Assembly: GCA_023213395.1 (NCBI GenBank)
Contig: CM041465.1
Location: 70,253,741-70,317,740, forward strand
Source of the DNA: Cycas panzhihuaensis
Lineage: Eukaryota > Cycadophyta
DNA length: 64,000 nucleotides
Direction: 5' to 3'
The position numbers and the translations under genes were made by a program. Below the pieces are notes generated by a model. It saw only the letters and a program-made list of their open reading frames with translations. It searched no databases and was not told where the DNA came from. Positions 46,332 to 56,318 of the stretch are shown in pieces. Position 1 is the first letter of the stretch. Every line of letters starts with the position of its first letter.

Positions 46332-46520
46332 TCAAGCTATATCAAAGAGCCACCTTAGCCATTTTGATTTATAAAAGGGCCTATAGATCTTAGAAAGTCC
46401 GTGGGTTTTTTTTCTCCATGAGGGTTTTCCCACAAAAGTGTCATTTAGAATTTCAATATAATAATGAGGCTCAAATAAAGACCTCATAGAATAGATTTTC
46501 TCAAAATCACCTTTCGCCAT
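46332..46520 (-). CDS. Candidate antisense ORF, element 4 copy
   Basis: A 62-codon frame antisense to the element, ATG at 46520-46518 one base from the polypurine tract, TGA at 46334-46332. It has the same length, start and stop as the element 2 copy (9857-10045), and about three quarters of residues are identical. No insertion or deletion separates the two, although the surrounding untranslated region and the pol genes have many. The product is unrecognised. See the element 2 entry for the lack of a selection signal. Confidence 0.35.
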   Translation of the reverse strand: MAKGDFEKIYSMRSLFEPHYYIEILNDTFVGKPSWRKKTHGLSKIYRPFYKSKWLRWLFDIA

Positions 46521-46531
46521 TAAGGGGGGGA
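46521..46531 (+). other. Polypurine tract, element 4
   Basis: TAAGGGGGGGA before the 3' LTR. Confidence 0.88.
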
Positions 46532-46532
46532 T

Positions 46533-46835
46533 CGAAAGAGGTTAATGTATCAAGGCCATTTGTGTAGATTAATTAATTGACCTCAGAATATATTGTTATA
46601 ATATTAGTCTATTTGTGAAATGTACTTTATGTACATTTAGATATAATCTGAGTTCATGTTATAAATCTTAAACCTAATGCTCACCCTCAATAATAAAAGG
46701 CAAAATCTCAAGGAGTGAGTCATTATTCATTCTCACCTCCAAGCTTGCTCTTATATCTTGTTTCATCTCTTTTTTATTCTCCATTGTTATTATATGTATG
46801 TGACTGATTTATTCCCTAGATCCATCCTTCCTTCA
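46533..46835 (+). repeat. 3' LTR, element 4
   Basis: 303 bp; the first base T is mutated to C (CGAAAGAGG); ends TTCCTTCA before the TTATG duplication. Confidence 0.94.
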
Positions 46836-46930
46836 TTATGGACATATTTACTAAAGCACTTACTAAAGATTACTTCACAATCATTCATGCCAGATTAAGG
46901 CTTAGTAAAGTTATCCTTGAAGAGGGATGC
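46836..46930 (+). pseudogene. pol: RNase H C-terminus, element 3 (downstream part)
   Basis: Reading resumes after element 4 with D-I-F-T-K-A-L-T-K-D, the normal end of copia RNase H. It continues the frame cut at 39298, which confirms that element 4 landed inside element 3. Confidence 0.88.
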
Positions 46931-47000
46931 ATTAGCAAAGATAATTTTGGCCTTTGCCAGCAATAATTTTAGATAGCAGATTGATCCCCACATTTACATT

Positions 47001-47008
47001 AAGGGGGA
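47001..47008 (+). other. Polypurine tract, element 3
   Basis: AAGGGGGA directly before the 3' LTR. Confidence 0.88.
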
Positions 47009-47339
47009 TGTTAGTATAGTAATTAGTACTAAGCCACTTATGTTAATGTTAAATGTGGTTTAGTTATTATTTAATAAAAATATATAAGTTTATGAAGGGA
47101 CACAAACTTTAAGGGTTGATACCACTTGGGGATTATCAATATCCTATAGTCTATTGTATACTCATCTAATTAAGAATCAATGTGATCTAGTGATCTTTTG
47201 TGGGTTTTTTTTTTACCTAAAACGGTTTTCCTACATATATCTACTGTACTATATTTCCTATACTCTTTATTTTGCTTGCTATGTATGATAAATATCTTAT
47301 AGCCCAAAACATATACATATATATATGTTTCTTCATACA
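47009..47339 (+). repeat. 3' LTR, element 3
   Basis: 331 bp, TGTTAG...CATACA, same length as the 5' LTR. Confidence 0.93.
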
Positions 47340-47454
47340 GGGAAAGGATAAGATATTAGGAGGCCCAAGATAGAAAATAAGGTTAGAAAAAAAGCTAAGA
47401 GACAAACTTGTTTTTATTGTTTTATGATTTTCTCTCTTTAAAAAAATATTTTTA

Positions 47455-47507
<53 letters not shown>

Positions 47508-47640
47508 TTTATACTCAATTTTAGAGTGATGCCCTCCAAACATGAGTTGGGGTGGGGGGGGAGGTGTAAAGTACCTAACCTATTGTAGTTTAAGCTCTTT
47601 AGGAGGTGGACTTTTGGAGCTACAATTTAGGCTCATTATA
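47340..47640. other. Spacer with (TA)n(GA)n microsatellite
   Basis: No coding sequence. A (TA)13 then (GA)10 tract occupies 47461-47507, and a G8 run lies near 47553-47560. It may be the 3' untranslated region of the gypsy pol that follows on the minus strand. Confidence 0.5.
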
Positions 47641-48800
47641 CAGTAATACCTAAATTAACTATATATAATATTTTCTCAGAAATTGAGAGTTGACCAATTT
47701 CTAGAATTCAAGGCCATCAATAATAGAGAGATAGTAAGATTTGTTATCTAAGTCTTCAATTACCAAGTAGAATCCTATCTACTTAGAATCAAAATTTCAT
47801 TACTTTTAATGTACTTATTCAAGCTTGAGTACTTTATCTCCCACATAAAACTCTCTCGGTCTTAAACATTAATCATAGGTTACTTGGGCTTAATTTTTTG
47901 AGGCTAGGTTCTTTTGATGGGCTTTAAGAAAGGTCTTATCCATCCTTTTAAGTTCTAGTAACCTTGCTTGCCTTAGTTACCCCTCATTGATAGAATATTT
48001 AAGTGAGATTCTAAGTGAAGGGATGTTAACTTCTAATAGAAGTATGACCTCAGTGATGTAAACTAAGGAAAAAAGGTCATCCTAATCATAGTTATGATAG
48101 ACATGTAATAAGCTTATAAGGAAAAAAAAGTTGTGTGTGCCAATCTCATTAAGAGTTAGCAACTGTCTTAGTTAGAATTTTTGTTAGGGTTTTATTAAAG
48201 GCTTTGATCTAATCATTTACTTATGGGTGATAGGGGGATGATATCTTATACATGATATAAAACTTGTCACAAATCTCATCTACATGGGAGTTATAGAATG
48301 GAGCCCAATTATCCGTGATAATGATGTTATGGATATTGAATCTATAAATAATATGCTAGAAGATGACAATGGAAACTACCTTTATAGTTGTGGAAGTTAA
48401 GGAAATTACCTCACTCCATTTTATAAAATATTTAGTAGCGGTTAAGATGAATTTATGACTTACAGAGGATGGAGGATAGATTTGTTTAAAAAGGTCAAGG
48501 CCCCATTGAGAAAAAGGTCATGGGGTGAGGATTAACCTAAGTGGGATATCTAGTTGGTAAATCAAAGAAGAGTCCACTTGGCACTTCTCGTATTTTTATA
48601 CATGTAAATGTAAATATTTAAATAGGTCAGACCAATAATACTCCAATCATAAAATGCATAATGCTATAGAATGAGCATCAAAATTGCCACCACAGATGTT
48701 TTCATGACACTCAACTAGGGCAACTTGAACTTCTATAAGTAAGAGACATCACTACAAAACCTTGGCAAAGTAACACTTATATAATACTTTATTCATGATG
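47640..48800 (-). pseudogene. pol: integrase remnant, gypsy element 1
   Basis: The zinc-binding region is near 48790-48600 (E-C-H-E, then H-V-K-K-Y-E-K-C-Q). The core follows from about 48540 with W-G-L-D-L-F, K-F-I-L-T-A-T-K-Y-F-I-K-W-S-E-V, then I-I-T-D-N-W-A-P-F and S-S-P-Y-H-P, matching gypsy integrase order. The first Asp is present in L-D-L-F and the second in T-D-N. The C-terminal part fades out towards 47640. Several stops, for example after Y-H-P. Confidence 0.82.
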
Positions 48801-49079
48801 AGATATTAGTGAGTAGACACCCTTATGCTTTTTCTCTTCTTAGAATCTATATTAGAAGGATATGTTTAGTTTAAGATATAAGGTTTGATATTTTTATACC
48901 AATTTGACTTAATGGGAATAGTGTTAACTTGCAAGATGTATTCTTTAGGGAGTGAGTCATTAATATCAAAAGAATCATGGTTAGGAAGTGAGACTATAGT
49001 AAGTTGCTCAGTAATAACCATTCTTTACTTTAACTTATGATTAACCATCTATAAGTCAAACTTTTACAGCAATAAGGCC

Positions 49080-49825
49080 CATCTTCTTGCGCATCAAGTA
49101 AGATTGGTTTTGGTAAGTAGTAGATAGATTAGGTTAGATTATGCAATGATGAGGGTGGTGTTGCCCAATAAGTAGTGTAATAGCTTTTTGGTAGTAGAAA
49201 CAAAAGCTAAACACTCTTTTCTAGATGGGGAATAGTTAAGTTCTTTAGTGCCTAAGGTATGAATAATAAAGTAAATAACTCACTCTCATGCAAACTCATC
49301 TTCTTAGGCTAATATAGAACCAAGAGACTCTTCCATAAAAGAGGTAAATATAATGAATAGTTTATTAAAGCATAATGGGGCAAGTGTGGGGGCTAATATT
49401 AAAGCTTATTTGAGCTTATCAAAGGATTCTTGCATAGATGTAGTCCATTTAATAAAAGCACCCTTGTTAAGGAGGTTGGTTAAGGTCTTAGAATTGAGGG
49501 ACAAGTCAACAAGAAATCAGTGTAAGAAGCTAAGCCTCCCTAGGAAAGATTTAACTTATTTTTGGGTGTGAGGTGGAGGCATTTTAATGATAGTTATGAC
49601 TTTTTTAGAATTAATCTTGATATCATCTCTCAATATGATATTGTCAAGCATCATTTTAGAAGTCATTATGAAGACACATTTATTAGGATTTAAGCAAAGT
49701 TAATACTTTTAGCATTGTTAAAAAATAGTTCTAAGGTCATAAATATAATCCTCTTGATGACATGATAGACCCAACATATCATCGAGAATAGGTCATGAAA
49801 AATAAAAACCATCACTTATTGATAG
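49080..49825 (-). pseudogene. pol: RT C-terminal part and RNase H remnant, gypsy element 1
   Basis: The RT active-site piece L-D-D-M-L-G lies near 49790-49770, where Y/F-x-D-D is expected. It is followed by the thumb (L-N-P-N-K-C-V-F) and the connection region (K-S-F-L-G-R-L-S-F-L near 49530). RNase H continues to about 49080 and ends with R-R-W-A-L-L-L and K-F-D-L. It directly continues the RT interrupted at 52664. Stops are frequent. Confidence 0.82.
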
Positions 49826-49830
49826 ATTGC
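49826..49830. other. Target-site duplication of element C
   Basis: ATTGC here against GTTGC at 52664-52668; four of five bases agree. Confidence 0.7.
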
Positions 49831-50068
49831 TATTAGATGTAATGTTCATTACCTTATGGGATCATGCGAGCTGACTATAGCCAAGGTATATATTAATTTA
49901 TTATATTTTGAATTATTGGTTGAGGCGGGCTCCTACTTGCCTCCTAAAATATAAATTTTATGGGCATAATACCTAGGTGTTCATCAACACCACCTTCTAT
50001 ATAAATTTGTTAAAATTTTTAATATGGATTGAGAAGTTTACCTGCTCCACTCAGTCTCCATTTTATCA
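49831..50068 (+). repeat. 5' LTR, element C
   Basis: 238 bp, starts TATTAGATGTAATG (decayed from TGTTAG) and ends TTTATCA. Confidence 0.88.
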
Positions 50069-50070
50069 TT

Positions 50071-50082
50071 TGGTATTAGAGC
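50071..50082 (+). other. Primer binding site, element C
   Basis: TGGTATTAGAGC, the same variant as in element B. Confidence 0.92.
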
Positions 50083-51770
50083 TCATATCATTTCACATTT
50101 GGTCTCTATTTTATATTTATGCTCTTATTTAATTTATTTTCTCCTCTATATTTATCCTAAGAGAAAGAACCAAGAATCCATTCATGACATTGTAAGGGTG
50201 AATCTATGATAAGTTGGAGACTTACCTATTAGAACTCTATTGTTGAGATCCTAGTAGTTTGTTTAGTTCTATTCAAAGTTGTTGTCATGCTTTCTTGAAG
50301 TGATCACTTTACTTGATTAAGAAGTAGACCTTTAGAGAAGGAAAAATTGAGAAAGTCATCATCATTCTATCTGGGTACTCCTCCCAAATTTTGGAGATTA
50401 GAAGAGTTCCTATCCCAGAACCATTACCCCTCCAAGGGAGTGAAAAACTTGAAACCCTTGCAAGCAATCATAATTCTCAGACTCCTTCTTGATGATATCT
50501 AGATTAGAGTCAATAAGCTCAGCTCCCTTAGTATAATGCCCTTTGGCCTAGTTACTACTGCCCCCTTGTCTAGCTGAACACAAAGTTGTCAGGCTTGACA
50601 ATTTGTCTAAAAGGTCTAGATCTCACGCTGTCCATCATGGCAGGCTCCAAATCCATGAGAAGGACTCTAGGTATGTATAAATCCCCATTGGCTTTGTTAT
50701 ATTAGACATTGATCCTCTCTAGTTGAAGATCTAAGCCTTTATGATTTGCTACAAGTGGTGTGAGTAGATCTGCATGCTTCAGGCTTCAAATCTGGTTAAC
50801 TATGCCTCCATTTTCTTTTGATTTCTATCATATCACAATTTTGAATGGTTGGATCTGTTGGAAAGATAATTTGATTTTCTTCATAATACATCTACTTTTA
50901 TTGAGTTTTGAAGTTGTCTTGTAAGAGTTTAAGATTGCTAAAATTAACCCTTTTATTTGAACTAAGTTTGAGCATTTCTCAACATTTTTGAGCTATTTTA
51001 TTACTTCATTCAAGCACACTTCCATGTTATTGAGATACTAATTTATTGTTGACTATTTATACTTTATTTTTAGAGGCTCACACTTGTTTTTTATAGTTTT
51101 TTAGTCAATTTTAGCCTCTTTAAAGAAAGGAAGACCTTTGAAAGCCAATCTCATAAACTTGTGCTTTTTAAACCTTAAATAACTTTATTTTAAAGCTGTT
51201 ATTTCATTCTATAGATTATTCACTTTACTTTAAAGCTCATAATAAGCTTATTTTGCTCATTTAAGGGTCAACTTACTTCTTTAAAGGCATATTTCAAGTA
51301 TGTTCAATGCTACCATTTTGTATCTAAAAGGGGCTCATATAAATGTGCATTTGCTGTTCATTTATTTTTAGTTTATTCATCTATATATTAAAATTTATAT
51401 TAGACTCATTTTACTCATCATTGATCATTTTATCTCTTTATCAACTAAGATTCCTTTTATTACATCTAAAATTGTATTTAGAGTGCATCCTATTATATGT
51501 TTATAAGCTCATTTAAAGGATATCTTATTTTCAATTCATTGCATACTATTTTAGAGCTTATTTGAGTCATTTTGAAAGCTAGCTTGTTTTGTATATATTT
51601 CATTCAAAAAGGTGCATTCATCTAACATAGATTTCATTTAAAGAGATATATATTTCATTTTATTATTAAGTTATTTTTTAGTTGATGTTAAAAGGATTGT
51701 AACTTGATTAATAAGACAACATATTTTTCTTTGAATTATGTATTAAAGTGTTTATAATAGAAATAAATCT
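50083..51770 (+). other. Leader, element C
   Basis: About 1.7 kb without recognisable protein, very AT-rich, with many short CATTTT/TTTATT phrases. Confidence 0.6.
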
Positions 51771-52408
51771 TGGTGATACAAGTATACCTATATTTGATGG
51801 AACAAATTTTTTACTTTAGAGAAATTTAATGAAATCATACTTTATTGCTAATAATCTTTGGAAATTTATGAATGATGGTTACAATGAAGATGAATAAAAC
51901 TTTAAAGAAAACATGAAAAAAGATGATAAAGCATTAAATTTAATGTTTTGTGCATTAGATGGCCACACATTCTCTAGCATAAGTGAGATAACAACATCAA
52001 AGAATGCATGGGACATCTTGGAATTGGTTTATGGGGGAGCTAGTACAAAACAAGAAGAAACTAAATATGTTGATGATGTTTTATATATAGGATAGATATT
52101 AGAGTAGGATAACAATGATATATTTGATAATGTTGTATGTACCATTGATAACTCCAACAAAGTTGATGATCACTCCAAGGTAAAAGATGAAAAAGATAAA
52201 TATCCTAATAAAGTTAGACCTACTCATTCAAATCAAGTTTGGAAACCACATGACACTTACATTCTTGAAGAGGTTAACATTGCTAAGAAATTAATAAAGG
52301 ATGATGACAAAGTAAAAGAACAAGTAGTAGATCATTTTCCTAAAGTATAAGTTCCACAAATTCAAAGAAAAGATTAGAGTTTTATGTAATGAATATTATG
52401 GGGGAAAA
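51771..52408 (+). pseudogene. gag: Truncated gag fused to unknown and pol-terminal sequence, element C
   Basis: The first part (I-P-I-F-D-G-T-N-F-L-L) is the copia gag N-terminal module. It is followed by an open piece at 51913-52095 with the UBN2-like S-K-N-A-W-D-I-L-E. From about 52060 the sequence no longer resembles gag: it is charged, Lys/Asp-rich, with two stops, and I do not recognise it. The final 50 bp again match the RNase H end of A and B. There is no zinc knuckle. The Y-V-D-D string at 52067-52078 lacks any RT context and is coincidental. Confidence 0.75.
52400..52408 (+). other. Polypurine tract, element C
   Basis: GGGGGAAAA directly before the 3' LTR, within the remnant of the coding frame. 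Confidence 0.88.
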
Positions 52409-52663
52409 TGTTAGTTGTAATGTTCATTACCCTATGTATTAGGACCATGTGAGTTGACTATATCCAAGGTATATATTAATTTATTTATTATTTTATTATA
52501 TTTTAAATTATCAGATGAGGCAGGATCCGTCCTTCCTCCCAAAATATAAATTTTATAGGTGTAATACCTAAGTGTTCATCAACACCACCTTCTATATAAA
52601 TTTATTAAACTTTTCAATATGGATTAAAAAATTTACCTACTCCACTCTATCTCTATTCTATCA
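52409..52663 (+). repeat. 3' LTR, element C
   Basis: 255 bp, TGTTAGTTGTAATG...TTCTATCA. Longer than the 5' LTR mainly through a TTTATTATTTTATTA-type insertion. Confidence 0.9.
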
Positions 52664-52668
52664 GTTGC

Positions 52669-53560
52669 CCCAATATTCCTAAGGCTAAATGACATGAACT
52701 TATAAATAAATGTTCTCTAAGGCATAGTGAAAGTAATCTTATGGTAGTCCTTAGGAGAAATAAGGATCTAATTATAATATAAAAAAGTATCCATTAGGGA
52801 TGTCACTTTGAATCTAGACATTTAATCCCAAATATGATCGATGAAGGGCAAAGGAAAGTTGTTCCTAGGGTAGGAATCATTGACTTTATAAAAATTAATA
52901 CAGATGCAGATATAATGATTTTTTCTAGTGATGAGGATGATGTTGGATATCCATTAGTAGTAATTTATTGATTTAATAAAATCTACTTTAAGGAGTTTTC
53001 TATCTCTTATTTGATATTAATTAAAAAGTTGAGGGTGAATAGGCATCTATTTTTAACAGTTGGATTTAGTCCTAAGAATAGTGGTGATGTTATGAATTGC
53101 AACATTATGGTGTAGGCCTTTCATATCAATGTAGTCCTATGCAAAAGTGAAGGAAAATTCAATGAAAAGGTTATGTACCTATTGCACCTCTAAAGGAGAA
53201 TAACCAACATCTATCTTGATTATCTTGGACTCCTCCTGAGTTTTGGGCTTAACATCAATATTGTCTTCAACCAGTATGGTATTTCCCTCTTTGAAGTGAG
53301 GAGGGGCTAAGTTGAGTAGTAAAGATAAGGAAGTAATATCACAATCTTGGGTTAACAAAGGGGAGTCATGTTGGATGCATTTTACAAAATCAACCTTGTG
53401 ATAATTAGGTAGGACATTAAAGGAGGTTCCTTTTAAATGCTTGAGAATCACCTCATCATTCTCAAAATGGTCAAGGTGGAGGATGCTCTTAGAGATTGAG
53501 TCCTTATCACAAGGAGGAGCATGGGGTAGTTAGTTGAAAGGGGTTGATTTTGGTGATGAA
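52669..53560 (-). pseudogene. pol: RT N-terminal part and upstream linker, gypsy element 1
   Basis: A 90-codon open piece at 53451-53179 ends E-E-S-K-I-I-K-I-D-V-G, a linker known upstream of Tat-type RT. Next come F-A-F-A-x-D-Y and I-H-P-Q-L near 53110-53030, W-I-S-N-I near 52955, R-N-N-F-P-L-P-F-I-D near 52860 and F-S-L-R-N-I-G-A-T near 52700-52670, all in the order of a gypsy RT. It is cut by element C after G-A-T and continues at 49825. Confidence 0.83.
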
Positions 53561-54499
53561 GAAATAAGAGTAAAGGGGATAATATCCATAAGGGTAGTTA
53601 CCCTTTATGAAGGGGTTATTTGGATAAGGAAACTCTAATTAAGCTAGGATAGTAAATCATATTGGGACTCCATACTTAGTTGGGGTGTAATATGATTAGG
53701 GGGATTGATAATTAAGGATGAAGTTTTAATTAATTTAGCAACAGGAAAGGTTTTAATATGGTTAGGAGGAGAAGTGCAAGAGTAGTAGTATGAGAATAAG
53801 AGGACTCAAGATAAATCACTTAGGAAAGATTGCAAGTAGGTAAGGGAAAATGTGATATAACTCAAGGGAAACCCTTAACCTCTCTTTCGATGAGAAGGGA
53901 TGATTCCCTAAACTTGTGTTAAACAAGTGAGTAAAAGATATCAAAATTATTATTTTCTTATTCTATCATTTATAAATTAAATATAAATCAAGAAGTAAAA
54001 AACCTAGATCAAAGATAAATATAATTAGTCTAAAACAAAATAATCCATACAATTAAAGTCCCCCTTTAGCTCAGGGAAAAGATCAAATAACCTTCCAACA
54101 TGTGGGGGGATTAATAGGGGACCATAACCCAAAGTAAATGACTTTAGTTTTCTTATTTATCTACCTTCCTAAAGGTCTCTTTATAGGTAATTCCCTAACC
54201 TAGATTACCATTTCACCCAGAAGGCAAAGAATCTATATTAATCTAGCTAAAACACAAGAGGACTAATGAGTGAAATGACCTAAGAGAGCTTAAACTTGGA
54301 CTAATAACCGTCTCTCACCTGATGATGATTCACTTATAAGAATGAATGGATCGAGGATGCTTGTATTTAATTTTAAAGGGTTCTTACACTTATAGGTGAA
54401 AATAAATGAAAAGGAATGGTTACTTTCAACCTAAGGTGTGATACAAGCTAACACCTTTGGTGTTCGAAACATAATAAGAAAAGCAATCTTAAGGTAAAT

Positions 54500-54620
54500 A
54501 AAGTTTGTGTACTAGGGATGTCAAGTCCTAGTCAATTAAAAATCTCATTATGATTGGAGGTATTTATCCCTAAAAGAGGACAAGTTTGTATAATAGGGAT
54601 GCCAAGTCTTAATCAATCAA
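54500..54620 (+). repeat. Two-copy direct repeat
   Basis: AAGTTTGTGTACTAGGGATG at 54500 and AAGTTTGTATAATAGGGATG near 54581 begin two units of about 40 bp, 81 bp apart, both continuing CCAAGTC/TCAAGTC and AATCAAT-like ends. Confidence 0.8.
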
Positions 54621-56089
54621 ATAAATCTTAAGAAAATGAATGAGAATTAACTTAGAGGTGCTGCACAAAGAGCAAATAAAATTAATTTCTAAATATAGAT
54701 CTAGGATGTAATTTTTTCTTCTGTACAAACAACAAGCAACAATCAATCTAGTCAACTATGAAAATAACTAATCTAATTTGATATAACCCTATCTAGTGTA
54801 GTTTATACATTTGTGCCTTTTTAATTTTTTTAAAGAAAACCAAATGTATTTATGCTCAATACACCTTTAGAAAGAAAGGAAAAAGGGTTCTTTAGGCACT
54901 CTTATGTTTATTGTGGTTGCTTTTCTTTTTTATTTAAAAAAAGGAAAAATAGAAAGAACTTTTCAAGCTATCACCCAAGTCAGTTAATCAAAATAATAAT
55001 GACTACCAAAGAGGTACCCTTCTTGATTCTTTTTTCTTTTTCTCTTTATATATTTTTAACTAAAAGGAAGAGCAAAAAAAGAAAAAATAATAGGTAAAGA
55101 AGAGCCTACCTTGAAATCCTTCATTAAAGAAGTCTTTTAATAATAACTTCACCATCTAATCAAGGCTCCAATGTAAATAAGATAGATGTGTTTGCTACCC
55201 TATATATAAGAACATATAAAATTGAAAGAGTAAACTAGAAGCAACTTGAAATTAATTTTGCTCTCATAACAGGCAAAATTTTGGACACACTTAGAGGATT
55301 ATGGGAGGATATGGAGAAGAGAAAAAAGGAGCTTAGAGCCCTATGGAGGAAAGGTTTAAGTCTCTCTATCTTATACTCCTAAGTCAAGCCCCTCACCTCC
55401 TTAGAGGGATCCTTAGAATAAATACTAGATTAATGAGCTTATTCTAAGTTATGAGTAGGAACATGAAAGCTTAAGAGTGTCTCACTCTTGAGTAGAACCT
55501 TAGAGAATAAGCAGACTCACTATAAGTAGAAATATCATGAGAGATATCTAATCTATATTTCAAGACCAATTTAAACCATAACCTAACTAGCAATTCAATA
55601 AAAGAACAAGGAAAAACTTGAAATGTAATATATGAACTTACCAACAAGGAAGTATCCACTTAAGGAGAGTATTAGTTTATGCCTCAGATCAATGTATTGA
55701 TTCTCTTAGCTCTTTAAATCAAAGATCCCAACTAGTTACAATAAGTAAAGAAGTAAATAATGAGAGAAGAGAAGGAACAAGAGTGGAGGGTAGCACATGA
55801 AGGAGGAGATAAGATTTGAAGGAGAGGTATCCATGAGAAGAAAGGAGAATGAATAGAGGTATGAGCAACTCTAAGTCTCCAATTTCTTCAATGAGTGGCT
55901 TAAAACCAAGCTTCCAGCAAGCTTCTCTAAGGTGCAAGTAAAGGTCATAAAGATTTAACCCAAAATCTAATAGCACTCTATTTTTTAAAATGTTCTCCTC
56001 CTTTTGTAAAGAAAATGAATGGATTTTTATAGACAAAAAGGGAGGGAGAAAAGGTAGAAAACCATGAGAAGGCATGGGCATAGTATCGC

Positions 56090-56168
56090 ATATATATATA
56101 TATATATATATAGTGGAAAAAAATGGCCTATCATTATACATACATACATACATACATACATACATACA

Positions 56169-56198
<30 letters not shown>
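56090..56198 (+). repeat. (TA)n and (TACA)15 microsatellites
   Basis: TA tract at 56090-56112 and about fifteen TACA units at 56137-56198, separated by 24 bp. Confidence 0.98.
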
Positions 56199-56204
<6 letters not shown>

Positions 56205-56273
56205 TTTACATGAGAACATGAAAAATACAACTTACAACAAAAAATAAAACCTAAAATATATTAAAAATATAAA

Positions 56274-56318
56274 TTATAAGTAGGTCATATTTTTAGTTAT
56301 AAATAGGTCATATTTTTG
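56274..56318 (+). repeat. Tandem duplication of about 22 bp
   Basis: ATAAGTAGGTCATATTTTT then ATAAATAGGTCATATTTTT, adjacent. Confidence 0.9.

Larger units (their letters stand above)
39299..46835 (+). mobile_element. Ty1/copia element 4, nested in element 3
   Basis: 7537-bp copia retrotransposon of the same family as elements 1 and 2. LTRs of 311 and 303 bp, primer site, leader of about 1.9 kb, gag, protease, integrase, RT, RNase H, 3' untranslated repeats and polypurine tract, with a perfect TTATG duplication. It lies in the same orientation as its host and interrupts host RNase H. LTRs differ by roughly 15 percent plus small gaps, so it is clearly older than element 2. Coding regions have many stops. 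Confidence 0.96.
34466..47339 (+). mobile_element. Ty1/copia element 3, split by element 4
   Basis: Copia retrotransposon of about 5.3 kb once element 4 and one duplication are removed. Two LTRs of exactly 331 bp, primer site abutting the 5' LTR, short leader (about 0.6 kb), gag, protease, integrase, RT, RNase H and polypurine tract. By eye the LTRs differ at about 15 percent of positions. The flanks (TTGGG left, GGGAA right) do not form a clear duplication. It belongs to a different family from elements 1, 2 and 4. Confidence 0.92.
49831..52663 (+). mobile_element. Short, pol-less Ty1/copia element C, nested in gypsy element 1
   Basis: 2833 bp with LTRs of 238 and 255 bp, a TGGTATTAGAGC primer site, a leader of about 1.7 kb, a partial gag and a polypurine tract. 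No protease, integrase or RT is present. The last coding-like residues before the polypurine tract (K-F-K-E-K-I-R-V-L ... Y-Y-G-G) match the RNase H C-terminus of elements A and B. So C looks like an internally deleted, non-autonomous relative of that group. Confidence 0.88.
47640..53560 (-). mobile_element. Ty3/gypsy element 1 (Tat-like pol), split by element C
   Basis: Minus-strand gypsy pol whose order is RT, RNase H, integrase, which is Ty3/gypsy and not copia order. The RT is divided by element C (49831-52663). The wording of the RT N-terminus and of the RNase H end (C-A-R-R-W-A-L-L-L, K-F-D-L) resembles the Tat group. No LTRs, primer site or convincing gag were found, so both ends are arbitrary. 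Confidence 0.82.

Noticed and set aside
34461-47344. Target-site duplication for element 3
   Set aside because: TTGGG and GGGAA share only GGG; no 5-bp match can be defended.
52067-52096. Y-V-D-D in element C as an RT active site
   Set aside because: No RT sequence around it; it follows a gag module within a few codons.
54852-55097. 81-codon plus-strand frame
   Set aside because: Lys/Phe/Ser low-complexity translation of A- and T-rich runs; no family resemblance.
55719-56230. Open frames of up to 166 codons on the minus strand
   Set aside because: The N-terminal part is read through the TACA and TA microsatellites in two frames, and the rest has no recognisable domain.
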